From: CAZIGM01 sp964538675
GTDB taxonomy: Bacteria; Bacillota; Bacilli; Tepidibacillales; Tepidibacillaceae
DNA length: 29,046 bases
NCBI GenBank assembly: GCA_964538675.1
Contig: CAZIGM010000023.1
Coordinates: 1-29,046 of the forward strand
Direction: 5' to 3'
This document shows, piece after piece, positions 7,978-16,416 of the stretch (within the stretch, counting starts at the first letter, position 1; the number at the start of each line of letters is the position of its first letter). Made by a program: the position numbers and the translations under genes. The notes beneath the pieces are model-generated. The model searched no databases and was not told the origin of the DNA. It saw only the letters and a list, made by a program, of their open reading frames with translations.

Positions 7978-8315
7978 GTTAACAATATATATATAGTGTT
8001 AAAGTATTTAATCGACCTAATATATCCTATAATTTGTCTTGATATGATAACTATACACTATGTTTATAGTATAAAAGCGGTGAATAAGTTACAAGTAAGT
8101 GAATTTATGACAAAATTTCAACAAGATAATTAAAAGTATGGTAATCTAACCTTAGAGAATAATGTACAGTACTTTAATAATATGTACATTATTTTAATAT
8201 AAACAATAGTTATTACTTAATCAAAGGAAGATTTTCAAGATTATAATAAGCAATGTGAATTAACACATTGACTTTTATAATATGTATTTATCTTTAAGTA
8301 GATGAGGAGGAGTAT
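7978..8315. other. Intergenic region before the hydrogenase operon
   Basis: 338 bp without a gene. It contains the inverted repeat AATAATGTAC (8158-8167) / GTACATTATT (8184-8193) with a 16-nt loop, perhaps a weak terminator of the SDR gene or a double operator. A smaller ACTATA/TATAGT pair lies near 8050-8070. The palindrome at 8251-8270 is listed separately. The region is the natural place for the hydrogenase promoter. Confidence 0.5.
8251..8281 (+). promoter_or_regulatory. Palindromic operator and candidate hydrogenase promoter
   Basis: CAATGTGAATTAACACATTG (8251-8270) is an inverted repeat with perfect 7-bp arms around AATTAA. Directly overlapping it are TTGACT (8268-8273) and TATAAT (8276-8281). 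If TTGACT is the -35, the palindrome centre falls near -42, as for an activator of the CRP/FNR type. If TATAAT is the -10, the palindrome covers the -35 and suggests repression. The half-site ATGTG resembles CRP/FNR or Rex sites but the spacing fits neither consensus exactly, so the regulator is unknown. Confidence 0.5.
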
Positions 8316-9401
8316 ATGGGGATGAAAGAAAAAGAAAAAACTATTTATGAATCTGTCCTTGCTAGGGGAGTTTCACGTCGTGACTTTTTAAAAATGTGTA
8401 CTGCTTTAACAGCTGCGATGGGTCTTGAATTTTCACAGACTGATAAAGTAGTGAAAGCGATGGAAACAAAAAAGCGTGTACCTGTGGTTTGGTTACAAAT
8501 GCAAGACTGTACTGGGTGTTCTGAGTCATTCATAAGATCTTATAACCCCAATATTGAAAGTGTTTTACTTGATGTGATTTCGCTTGAATATAGTGAGGTC
8601 TTGACTGCAGCAGCAGGACATCAAGCAGAAAAATCCTTACAAGATGTTATTGACAACTACAAGGGTGAATATGTACTTGCTGTTGAGGGAAGTATTCCTG
8701 AAAATGCTGACTATCTGACTGTAGGTGGAAAATCTGCTAGAGCTACTTTAGAAGAAGTTGCAAAAGATGCTTTTGCTATAATTTCTTATGGTAGCTGTTC
8801 ATCTTATGGTGGATTAGCTGGAGCTAGTCCTAATCCTACAGGCGCTAAATCTGTAAGAGATTTTATTAAAGACAAGCCAATTATAAATGTACCTGGTTGT
8901 CCTCCAATAGCAGAAGTAATGACAGGTGTTGTTGCACATGTTCTTACTTTTGGAGCGTTACCAGAATTGGATCATCAATTAAGACCAAAAACATTCTATC
9001 GTCATAAAATTCACGATAAATGTAATCGTCGTGCATTTTTTGATGCAGGATTGTTTGTTGAATCATTTGATGATGAAGGTGCTAAAAATGGATATTGCTT
9101 ATATAAAATGGGTTGTAAAGGACCTACTACATTTAGTTCTTGTCCAGAAATGCGTTGGAACGGTGGAGTAAGTTTCCCAATTATGGCAGGATTCCCTTGT
9201 ATTGGTTGTACTGAAGAAAACTTCTGGGATAACGGACCTTTCTATGAAAAAAGAGCTTCTATTCCAGGAAGTCAAGTTACTGTAAATCCTGAAAAACTTG
9301 GGGTTATTGCAGCTGGAGCTACTGTTGCTGGTATTGCTGCTCATGCTGCTATAACAGGAGCAAAATCAAAAAAAGATAATGACGATAAAAGAGGTGAATA
9401 A
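8316..9401 (+). CDS. [NiFe]-hydrogenase small subunit, Tat-exported
   Basis: The 361-residue electron-transfer subunit of a group 1 membrane-bound uptake hydrogenase. The twin-arginine signal SRRDFLK (20-26) is followed by a hydrophobic stretch to about 38. Iron-sulfur ligands in order: proximal C65, C68, C161, C195; distal H233, C236, C261, C267; medial C276, C295, C298. The positions of the two extra cysteines of oxygen-tolerant enzymes are Gly67 and Gly166, so this is a standard, oxygen-sensitive type. A C-terminal hydrophobic helix (about 328-348) followed by a charged tail should anchor the complex facing outward. The GAGGAGG ribosome site fits the ATG at 8316. The stop is 3 bp before the large subunit start. 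Confidence 0.95.
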   Translation: MGMKEKEKTIYESVLARGVSRRDFLKMCTALTAAMGLEFSQTDKVVKAMETKKRVPVVWLQMQDCTGCSESFIRSYNPNIESVLLDVISLEYSEVLTAAAGHQAEKSLQDVIDNYKGEYVLAVEGSIPENADYLTVGGKSARATLEEVAKDAFAIISYGSCSSYGGLAGASPNPTGAKSVRDFIKDKPIINVPGCPPIAEVMTGVVAHVLTFGALPELDHQLRPKTFYRHKIHDKCNRRAFFDAGLFVESFDDEGAKNGYCLYKMGCKGPTTFSSCPEMRWNGGVSFPIMAGFPCIGCTEENFWDNGPFYEKRASIPGSQVTVNPEKLGVIAAGATVAGIAAHAAITGAKSKKDNDDKRGE

Positions 9402-9404
9402 TTA

Positions 9405-11117
9405 ATGGAACGTATCGTAGTTGATCCGGTTACGCGAATAGAAGGTCACTTACGTATTGAGGCAGATATCAATAATGGAGTGATTACCGATGCATTAAGT
9501 TCAGGTACTGCTGTTAGAGGAATAGAGCTAATAGTTCAAAATAGAGATCCACGTGACATATGGGCTTATGTTCAACGTATATGTGGTGTTTGTACAACTG
9601 TTCATGCATTAGCATCTATCCGTGCAGTAGAAGATGCTTTAAAAATTGAAATTCCTAAGAATGCTAATTTAATTCGTAATATTATGGACGGTGCTCAATA
9701 TGTTCATGATCATATTGTCCATTTTTATCATCTACATGCTTTAGATTGGGTAGATGTAGTTAGTGCATTAAGTGCTGATCCAAAGGCTACTAGTGATATT
9801 GCACAATCAATATCTAGTTGGCCAAAGTCTTCTGTAGGTTACTTTACAGATGTACAAAATAAAGTTAAAAGATTGGTTGAAAGTGGTCAGCTTGGAATTT
9901 TTGCTAATGGTTATTGGGGACATTCAGCGTATAAGCTTCCACCAGAAGTTAATTTATTAGCGACTGCTCATTATTTGGAAGCATTAGATTTCCAAAGAGA
10001 AATAGTTAAGATTCATACTATATTGGGAGGTAAAAATCCTCATCCATTTTACGTTGTTGGTGGTATGGCTACTCCGATAGACATCAACAATGATAATTCT
10101 GTTCATATTAAGCATTTGCTTGAAGTTGAACGCATTATTAAGGAATCTAAAGCGTTTGTAGAACAGGTTTATATTCCTGATTTAAAAGCTATTGGTTCTT
10201 TCTATACAGATTGTACTTATGGTGGAGGAATAAATAACTATCTTGTAATGGGTTCTTTCCCAACGACAAGCATTAATGATGTTAAGTCCTATAGATTCCC
10301 AAGAGGAATTATTATGAACGGCAATCTTAATGAAGTACTTGATGTAGATTTAAATGACACTGAACAAGTTAAAGAATACATTGATCATTCATGGTATACT
10401 TATGATGGTAAACCTGATGGTGGTAAGCATCCTTATGATGGTGAAACCACTTTAAATTATACAGGTCCAAAACCACCATTTAAGAATCTAGATATGAATG
10501 AAAAGTATAGCTGGTTAAAAGCACCTCGTTGGAATGATCAACCAATGGAAGTTGGTCCATTAGCACGTATGTTAGTTGGATATGCTTCTGGTAAAGAGGA
10601 GTTTGTAAATATTGTTAATGCTACTCTTACTGAACTTCAGCTACCAGTAGATATTTTGTTCTCTGCACTTGGAAGAACTGTTGCTCGTGGATTAGAAACT
10701 GCTCTAGTTGCAGGTTGGTTAGAAAATGACATGAAAGAATTATTGGCTAACATTAAAAGCGGTGACCAAAAAACATTTGACAAGACTAAGTGGGAACCAA
10801 GTTCATGGCCGAAAAATGCTAAGGGTGTTGGATTTATGGAAGCTCCTCGTGGTTCTTTGGCTCATTGGATTGAAATTGAAAATGAAAAAACTAAAAATTA
10901 TCAATGTGTTGTTCCAACAACATGGAATGCATCACCAAGAGATAATAATGATTTAGTGGCACCTTATGAAGCATCTCTTAGAGGAACTCCTATTGCTAAT
11001 CCAGAACAACCATTAGAAATATTACGTGTTATTCATTCGTTTGACCCATGTATTGCTTGTGCGGTTCATCTGACTGATACAGAAAATAAAAATCAAACTG
11101 AAATAAAAATAGGTTAG
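9405..11117 (+). CDS. [NiFe]-hydrogenase large (catalytic) subunit
   Basis: A 570-residue subunit that holds the Ni-Fe(CN)2CO centre and oxidises H2. The N-terminal motif RICGVCTTVHALAS supplies C60 and C63. The C-terminal motif DPCIACAVH supplies C549 and C552, ending at His555. Fifteen residues follow (556-570), the peptide removed by the maturation protease after nickel insertion, so the precursor is intact. It is exported together with the small subunit on the latter's Tat signal. Length and motif spacing are normal for group 1 enzymes. The gene starts 3 bp after the small subunit stop, within one operon. Confidence 0.96.
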   Translation: MERIVVDPVTRIEGHLRIEADINNGVITDALSSGTAVRGIELIVQNRDPRDIWAYVQRICGVCTTVHALASIRAVEDALKIEIPKNANLIRNIMDGAQYVHDHIVHFYHLHALDWVDVVSALSADPKATSDIAQSISSWPKSSVGYFTDVQNKVKRLVESGQLGIFANGYWGHSAYKLPPEVNLLATAHYLEALDFQREIVKIHTILGGKNPHPFYVVGGMATPIDINNDNSVHIKHLLEVERIIKESKAFVEQVYIPDLKAIGSFYTDCTYGGGINNYLVMGSFPTTSINDVKSYRFPRGIIMNGNLNEVLDVDLNDTEQVKEYIDHSWYTYDGKPDGGKHPYDGETTLNYTGPKPPFKNLDMNEKYSWLKAPRWNDQPMEVGPLARMLVGYASGKEEFVNIVNATLTELQLPVDILFSALGRTVARGLETALVAGWLENDMKELLANIKSGDQKTFDKTKWEPSSWPKNAKGVGFMEAPRGSLAHWIEIENEKTKNYQCVVPTTWNASPRDNNDLVAPYEASLRGTPIANPEQPLEILRVIHSFDPCIACAVHLTDTENKNQTEIKIG

Positions 11118-11128
11118 GAGGGATATAC

Positions 11129-11848
11129 ATGTCCATTCCTGCAGACCCAAAGTTAACTAAGATTAACGCAGAAAGTAGTTTAAAGAAATTTTACGTATGG
11201 GAATTACCAATTCGTATTTTTCACTGGGTAAATGCAATTGCTGGAGCAATCTTATTCTTTACTGGATGGTATATTGCTTCACCATTTATAGGAGCTACAT
11301 TAAACGATCAAGCTGATGGTTACTTAATGGGCTGGATGCGATTAATTCACTTCTTTGCAGCTTTTGTATTTACACTTAATCTAGTATATCGTTTATACTG
11401 GACTATTAAAGGTAACGAATATACAAAATCCAATCCATTAACTAAAAGATTTTGGAAAGAAGTATGGAAATTTACTAAATACTATCTTTTTATAGGAAAA
11501 GTTGATGAAGAGCATGTTGGTCATAATGCTCTAGCTCAATTAACTTATTGGATTTTTGTTGGACTTGGTTCATTAATAATGATATTTACAGGTTATTACT
11601 TATTATTTGAATCCCAACTAAATACAACATTAGGTTCATTATTTGCATGGGTACCTTCTGTTTTCGGTGGAACTAGTTTTGATATTCGTTCTTGGCATCA
11701 CATTGTTGCTTGGCTTATTGTACTATTCTCTTTAATTCATTTATACATGGCTACTCGTGACAGTGTGTTAAGCAAAAATCAAACTTTAACTTCAATTTTC
11801 ACTGGTTATAAAAAGGTCTCAAAGGATTTCAAAGGAGATCATAAGTAA
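11129..11848 (+). CDS. Ni/Fe-hydrogenase b-type cytochrome subunit (HyaC-like)
   Basis: A 239-residue membrane protein of the di-haem cytochrome b561/HyaC family that takes electrons from the small subunit and passes them to quinone. Four transmembrane segments are visible (about 28-50, 71-92, 136-160, 188-208). Candidate haem-ligand histidines lie in or next to them: H32 (RIFHWVNA), H74 (RLIHFFAA), H190/H191 (SWHHIVAW) and H204 (LIHLYMA). The gene is preceded by TAGGAGGG and is 11 bp after the large subunit. The following protease gene begins at the very next base after its stop. Confidence 0.92.
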   Translation: MSIPADPKLTKINAESSLKKFYVWELPIRIFHWVNAIAGAILFFTGWYIASPFIGATLNDQADGYLMGWMRLIHFFAAFVFTLNLVYRLYWTIKGNEYTKSNPLTKRFWKEVWKFTKYYLFIGKVDEEHVGHNALAQLTYWIFVGLGSLIMIFTGYYLLFESQLNTTLGSLFAWVPSVFGGTSFDIRSWHHIVAWLIVLFSLIHLYMATRDSVLSKNQTLTSIFTGYKKVSKDFKGDHK

Positions 11849-12346
11849 ATGAGTAATTCATCACAAGAAGTAATTACAGAGAATATAAAAATAATTGGAA
11901 TCGGCAACACCCTCTTTTCAGATGAGGGTGTTGGCGTTCATTTATTAGAATATCTAAGAAAAGTGATACCAGAAAATGAGAATTTAGAGATTATTGAAGG
12001 TGCAACTGATGGGATAAAATTACTTCAACCTGTAGAAGAATCAGATTATTTAATACTATTAGATGCTGTTAATGCTGGTAAAGAACCAGGGACAGTTATT
12101 ACACTTAAAAATGAAGAAATTCCTAAATACTTCGGTGTTAAGATGTCTGTTCATCAACTAGGTTTACAAGACGTCTTAAACGCCGCATCAATACGTGATA
12201 ATTTACCTAAAGAAATGTATTTGTTTGGAGTTCAACCTGAATCACTTGAACTTGGTTTAGAATTAACTGAATGTGTAAGTAAAAATATTCCTGAGTTAGT
12301 TGAATTAGTAGTAAATCAGGTGGAGACATGGACAAAAAAAAAATAA
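11849..12346 (+). CDS. Hydrogenase maturation protease (HyaD/HybD family)
   Basis: A 165-residue nickel-dependent endopeptidase that trims the C-terminal peptide of the large subunit. The core starts IIGIGNTLFSDEGVGVHLLE. Metal-binding positions equivalent to HybD Glu16, Asp62 and His93 are E26, D72 (LLDAVNAG) and H102 (SVHQLGLQDVL). The family block FGVQPESLELGLELT is present near the C-terminus. It is tightly packed after the cytochrome gene, and its last 19 nt overlap the next gene. Confidence 0.93.
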   Translation: MSNSSQEVITENIKIIGIGNTLFSDEGVGVHLLEYLRKVIPENENLEIIEGATDGIKLLQPVEESDYLILLDAVNAGKEPGTVITLKNEEIPKYFGVKMSVHQLGLQDVLNAASIRDNLPKEMYLFGVQPESLELGLELTECVSKNIPELVELVVNQVETWTKKK

Positions 12347-12765
12347 GTCGATTTGAGTTTTTTAAAGAAGTAAAAAATGATTTAAAGCAAACTGCTAAGG
12401 AACTTTTTATTCCCATTATTGAAGACGACGTAGATAAAGTTGATAGAGTTGTTGATGAAGTCATTGGAGTACAATGGTATTCACTAGGTAATATTGACCT
12501 AGAGAATTTTATTGGAATGAAAGACTTTTACATCAACAACCAAAATATAGCAGTCTTTTCTAATGGGAAAAAGTTCAATGCAGTAGAAAAAACATGCCCT
12601 GATTGTCATAATATCTTGAATTGGATATCTTATGATGAAAAGTTAAAGTGTTTCAATTGTGATAATGAATATTACGTTTTTAAAGAAGAAAAGAATTCAA
12701 AATTAAATTATTATTCAGTTAAAAAATTAAACGATTCATGGGTAATTGGTTTGTATAAATTATAA
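12328..12765 (+). CDS. Hydrogenase-cluster small protein with Rieske-like Cys4 site
   Basis: A 145-residue soluble protein I do not recognise as a named family. The N-terminal half (about 1-45) is charged and helical. The C-terminal half (about 46-145) contains two CxxC pairs, C90/C93 and C108/C111, 14 residues apart. Their context (NAVEKTCPDC...LKCFNCDNEYYVF) is laid out like a Rieske ferredoxin domain, which has CxH...CxxH with the same surrounding hydrophobic pattern. Here all four ligands are cysteines, so it would bind zinc or a rubredoxin/ferredoxin-type iron. The position between the protease and hypA suggests an assembly or electron-transfer role, perhaps parallel to HupJ/HoxR rubredoxin-like factors. 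It overlaps the protease gene and has its own AGGTGGAG site. Confidence 0.7.
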   Translation: MDKKKISRFEFFKEVKNDLKQTAKELFIPIIEDDVDKVDRVVDEVIGVQWYSLGNIDLENFIGMKDFYINNQNIAVFSNGKKFNAVEKTCPDCHNILNWISYDEKLKCFNCDNEYYVFKEEKNSKLNYYSVKKLNDSWVIGLYKL

Positions 12766-12788
12766 AATAATTTAGGATGGTTTAAGAT

Positions 12789-13139
12789 ATGCATGAAATT
12801 GGATTAATGGGTGACATTCTTAATTTAATTAAAGATGATATTAAGACGAAGAATATTAAAAAAGTTAAAGAAATTGAGCTGATAGTTGGAGACTTAAGTA
12901 ATGCTTTGCCTGACGCATTATTTATGGCTCTAGATATCTATAAAACTCAGGAAATAGAATTTCTAGATAAGGATACTAAACTTACAATTATCAGAGAAAA
13001 AGCAAAAGCTAATTGTTCAATATGTAATACTGAATATGAGCCTGAATACCAAATTACAATTTGTCCAAATTGTAATTTACCAAGTGGAAAGATTATTCAG
13101 GGTGAAACGTTTAAAATAAACTCTTATAACGGTATGTAA
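12789..13139 (+). CDS. hypA: Hydrogenase nickel-incorporation protein HypA
   Basis: A 116-residue metallochaperone that delivers nickel to the large subunit with HypB. The N-terminus MHEIGLM gives the nickel-binding His2. The C-terminal zinc ribbon has cysteines C76, C79, C92 and C95 (CSICN...CPNC). Length is normal. It sits between the unknown Cys4 protein and hypB. A 93-bp gap to hypB follows, with no clear terminator or promoter in it. Confidence 0.95.
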   Translation: MHEIGLMGDILNLIKDDIKTKNIKKVKEIELIVGDLSNALPDALFMALDIYKTQEIEFLDKDTKLTIIREKAKANCSICNTEYEPEYQITICPNCNLPSGKIIQGETFKINSYNGM

Positions 13140-13232
13140 GTGTTTATAAATTAGATTTAATAGTAACAATTAGAATCTGACACTGATTTTTTAATATATT
13201 CTTTATGAAGTTATAGATAAAGAGGTGTAGAT

Positions 13233-13892
13233 ATGAAAATAAAACTTGAGAAAGATGTTTTATCAGATAATAATAAGGCAGCTGACTATAACAGAGAGAA
13301 ATTCAAGGACAGTAAAACCTTAGTTATTAATATAATGAGCTCACCAGGTGCAGGAAAGACTACATTATTAGAAAAAACCGTTCAAATCCTTGCGAATGAT
13401 TACCGCATAGGTGTAATAGAAGGCGATCTTGCAACTGAAAAAGATGCAAATAGAATTCGTGCTTTAGGAGCTCAAGCAGTCCAAATAAATACAAATGGTG
13501 GTTGTCATCTTGATGCTCGAATGATTGCAAAAACTTTACCTGAATTTGAACTTGATAAGATAGATATTTTATTTATTGAGAATGTAGGGAACTTGGTATG
13601 TCCTTCAGGGTACGACCTAGGACAAAATCATAAAATTGCTGTTTTAAGTGTGCCAGAAGGAAATGATAAAATTCCTAAATATCCTACAATGTTTAATAGA
13701 ACTGAATTAGTTTTATTAAATAAAATTGATTTATTACCATATTTAGATTTTAATGTTGAAGAAGCTATAAATGATTTAAAAGGTATAAACCCAGATTCAA
13801 AATTGATTAGTATTTCAGCTAGAACTGATGAGGGAATAAATGAATGGTTCACCTGGTTAAGGAGTGCTTACCAAAAATGCGTAGAGCAATAA
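13233..13892 (+). CDS. hypB: Hydrogenase nickel-incorporation GTPase HypB
   Basis: A 219-residue SIMIBI-class GTPase that drives nickel insertion. Walker A is SSPGAGKTTLLE (about 37-48). The intersubunit metal site uses C91 and H92 (NGGCHLD) and C123 (LVCPSG). The guanine-specificity motif NKID is present near 167. It has no histidine-rich N-terminal stretch, so it lacks the nickel-storage extension seen in some species. The AAAGAGGTG ribosome site fits the ATG. Its last 16 nt overlap hypF. Confidence 0.95.
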   Translation: MKIKLEKDVLSDNNKAADYNREKFKDSKTLVINIMSSPGAGKTTLLEKTVQILANDYRIGVIEGDLATEKDANRIRALGAQAVQINTNGGCHLDARMIAKTLPEFELDKIDILFIENVGNLVCPSGYDLGQNHKIAVLSVPEGNDKIPKYPTMFNRTELVLLNKIDLLPYLDFNVEEAINDLKGINPDSKLISISARTDEGINEWFTWLRSAYQKCVEQ

Positions 13893-16177
13893 AAATAATT
13901 GTAATCGGACGAGTTCAAGGAGTAGGATTTCGTCCGTTTATTTTTAGTTTAGCAAAAAAAAATAATATTACAGGTACAGTTCAAAACAATATGGATGGTG
14001 TTTTTATAATTGCAGAGGGCGAGAAAAAGAGTCTAGATAATATGATTCTTGAAATAAAAAATAATCCGCCAAGATTGTCTAGGGTAGAGGAAATATTTTT
14101 GGAGGAATTAGAATTAACTAATTTCATAAACTTTTCAATAATACCTAGTGAAAGGACTGGCAAATCTTCTTTAATAATACCAGTTGATTCTGCAGTGTGC
14201 AAAGAATGTACAGCAGAAATGAATGATTCAAATAATTTTAGATATCTTTATCCTTTTATTAATTGTACTCAATGCGGTCCTCGATATACAATTATTGACC
14301 AGTTACCATACGATCGGCATTTTACTGCTATGAAAAATTTTAATATGTGTGAGAAATGTGCGAGGGAATATGATAATCCAACCAACCGTCGACATCATGC
14401 ACAACCAATAGCATGTGATACTTGTGGACCAGAAGTAAAATTATTGAGGATAGATGGTAACGAGTTGGCAATAGGAAATGATGCTATTAAATTAACAAAA
14501 CAATTTTTAAACATGGGTTCAATAATTGCAATAAAAGGACTGGGAGGATATCACTTAGCTTGCGATGCTAATAACGAATCAGTTATTAACAAATTAAGAA
14601 AACGAAAAAATAGGCCGAACAGACCACTTGCTGTAATGGCAAAAAATATCGAATTTGCAGAAAAATTGTGTTACGTAGCTAAAGAAGAGAAAGAATTATT
14701 ATTATCTCCTGAAGCACCAATTGTGGTACTTAAACAAAGGATAGGTAACGAATTACCTAAATCAATTGCTCCAGGAATGAGAACACTTGGTGTTATGTTA
14801 CCCTATACTCCAATTCATCATCTTCTCTTTGAAAAAAATAATTTAGATTTATTGATTATGACAAGTGCAAATCCATCCGGTTTGCCAATTTTATATGATG
14901 ATGAACAAGCAATTTCATATTTAAAAGGAATAAGCGATTATGTATTAACATCAAACAGAGCTATATTACACCCTTTAGATGATTCGGTGCTTCAAATTTA
15001 TAATAATAATATTTCTTTTTTTAGAAGATCAAGGGGTTTTGTACCAGATCCAATAAAAACAAACAGACAAGTACATGAAATCGTTGCCTTAGGTGGTCAA
15101 CAAAAGAATGTTTTTGCAATAGGAAGACATCAGCAAATATTTTTAGGCCCACATATTGGAGATATGGATAGCATTGAGGTTATTAATTTTTTCAAATCAG
15201 AATACAATCACTTAATGAAATGGATGGGGATAAAAAGCAAAGTAATTGTAATCGATAAGCATCCTCAATATGCTATTAGGGAATTATCATCTGTTATGGA
15301 TGGTGAAGTAATAGAAGTGCAGCATCATCATGCTCATCAGGTTTCATGTATGGAGGATAATAATTTAAGTGATCCTTGTTTTGGTATAATATTAGATGGG
15401 ACAGGATACGGTGACGATGGAAACATATGGGGCTTTGAAATACTATATGGTAACGCAGAAACATATAAACGATTGTCTCATTTAAAATATACTCCTTTAC
15501 CTGGAAGCGACAAAGCGGTTAAAGAACCTTGGAGAAATGCTGTTGGAATGTTAATCGGATATTTTGGGGATGAAGGAAAGAAACTTGCAAAAAAACTATT
15601 TAGTGATAATAGCTATGAAATTGATATAATAGATAATATGATAAAGAAAAATATAAATTCTCCTTTAGCTGGAACTTGTGGGAGATTGTTTGATGCAGTA
15701 AGTGCTATACTTGGGATATGTATAAACTCAAGTTATGATGGTGAAGCAGCAATATTACTGTCTGAAATGATGTATGAAGATAGAATAAATGATGCTCAAT
15801 ATGAGTACTCAATTGATGCAAAAAGTGACTTATATGAAATAAATTTTTCTAAAACAATATTACAGATAGTTAATGATTATTTTTCTGAAAAAAACAAATT
15901 CGATATAGTACAAGCTTTTCATCAAACGATTATTTCAGCTTGCACAGATGTCGTATGCAAAATAGCTAACAGTAAACCAGAATTAAATAGAGATGTTGTT
16001 TTATCAGGAGGAAGTTTTTTAAATAAATATTTAACTATAGGTATTATAAATAATTTAGAACACGAGGGTTTCAATGTTTTTACTCACAAAAAAGTACCAT
16101 GTGGAGATGGCGGACTATCATATGGTCAAATAATTATTGCCGCTAATAAAAGTAAAGAAATAGATAAAATTAACTAA
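13877..16177 (+). CDS. hypF: Carbamoyltransferase HypF
   Basis: A 766-residue enzyme that makes the thiocarbamate on HypE, the precursor of the cyanide ligands of the active-site iron. Domains: acylphosphatase (1-90, with GRVQGVGFRPF), two Cys4 zinc fingers (C108, C111, C130, C133 and C158, C161, C180, C183), a YrdC-like carbamoyl-adenylate domain (about 200-390), and a Kae1-like domain with a histidine cluster QHHHAHQ near 485-492 and LSGGSFLN near the end. I chose the ATG at 13877 because MRRAIKIIVIGRVQG is the usual family start and AAGGAG stands upstream; the frame is open to 13844. It overlaps hypB by 16 nt. Confidence 0.94.
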   Translation: MRRAIKIIVIGRVQGVGFRPFIFSLAKKNNITGTVQNNMDGVFIIAEGEKKSLDNMILEIKNNPPRLSRVEEIFLEELELTNFINFSIIPSERTGKSSLIIPVDSAVCKECTAEMNDSNNFRYLYPFINCTQCGPRYTIIDQLPYDRHFTAMKNFNMCEKCAREYDNPTNRRHHAQPIACDTCGPEVKLLRIDGNELAIGNDAIKLTKQFLNMGSIIAIKGLGGYHLACDANNESVINKLRKRKNRPNRPLAVMAKNIEFAEKLCYVAKEEKELLLSPEAPIVVLKQRIGNELPKSIAPGMRTLGVMLPYTPIHHLLFEKNNLDLLIMTSANPSGLPILYDDEQAISYLKGISDYVLTSNRAILHPLDDSVLQIYNNNISFFRRSRGFVPDPIKTNRQVHEIVALGGQQKNVFAIGRHQQIFLGPHIGDMDSIEVINFFKSEYNHLMKWMGIKSKVIVIDKHPQYAIRELSSVMDGEVIEVQHHHAHQVSCMEDNNLSDPCFGIILDGTGYGDDGNIWGFEILYGNAETYKRLSHLKYTPLPGSDKAVKEPWRNAVGMLIGYFGDEGKKLAKKLFSDNSYEIDIIDNMIKKNINSPLAGTCGRLFDAVSAILGICINSSYDGEAAILLSEMMYEDRINDAQYEYSIDAKSDLYEINFSKTILQIVNDYFSEKNKFDIVQAFHQTIISACTDVVCKIANSKPELNRDVVLSGGSFLNKYLTIGIINNLEHEGFNVFTHKKVPCGDGGLSYGQIIIAANKSKEIDKIN

Positions 16178-16191
16178 TAGGGGTGAAAAAA

Positions 16192-16416
16192 ATGTGTGTA
16201 GGTGTTCCAGGGAAGGTTATGGAGGTTGAGGAATTTTCTGCTGTAGTTGATGTAATGGGTTCAAAAATGAAAGTAGGGATACTGTTTGTACCTGAAGTAA
16301 AAGTTGATGATTATGTAATTGTTCATGCAGGTCAGGCGATGTCAATAGTTGATGAAGAGTATGCAAAAGTAAGCATTGAAGAGTGGAGGAAACTTGCAGA
16401 TGCTAGAGAAAATTAA
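16192..16416 (+). CDS. hypC: Hydrogenase assembly chaperone HypC
   Basis: A 74-residue chaperone that carries the Fe(CN)2CO unit with HypD and binds the large subunit precursor. The conserved N-terminus MCVGVPGKV must expose Cys2, so the ATG at 16192 is the correct start rather than the in-frame GTG at 16183. GGGGTG upstream is the ribosome site. HAGQAM (H45) is the second family motif. Its final 17 nt overlap hypD. Confidence 0.95.
   Translation: MCVGVPGKVMEVEEFSAVVDVMGSKMKVGILFVPEVKVDDYVIVHAGQAMSIVDEEYAKVSIEEWRKLADAREN

Noticed and set aside
8251..8270. Rex operator
   Set aside because: The half-site ATGTG resembles Rex boxes, but the spacing between half-sites and the inner bases (AATTAA, not TTAA-type arms) do not fit. 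It is left as an unassigned palindrome.
10762..10956. 64-codon plus-strand frame inside the hydrogenase large subunit
   Set aside because: It is a shadow in another frame of a highly conserved gene, with no ribosome site.
13844..13876. Upstream start of HypF overlapping hypB by 49 nt
   Set aside because: The conserved acylphosphatase domain starts with MRRAIKIIVIGRVQG at 13877, which has its own AAGGAG site.
16183..16191. GTG start of HypC giving MKKMCVG
   Set aside because: HypC function needs cysteine as the second residue. The ATG at 16192 provides it.
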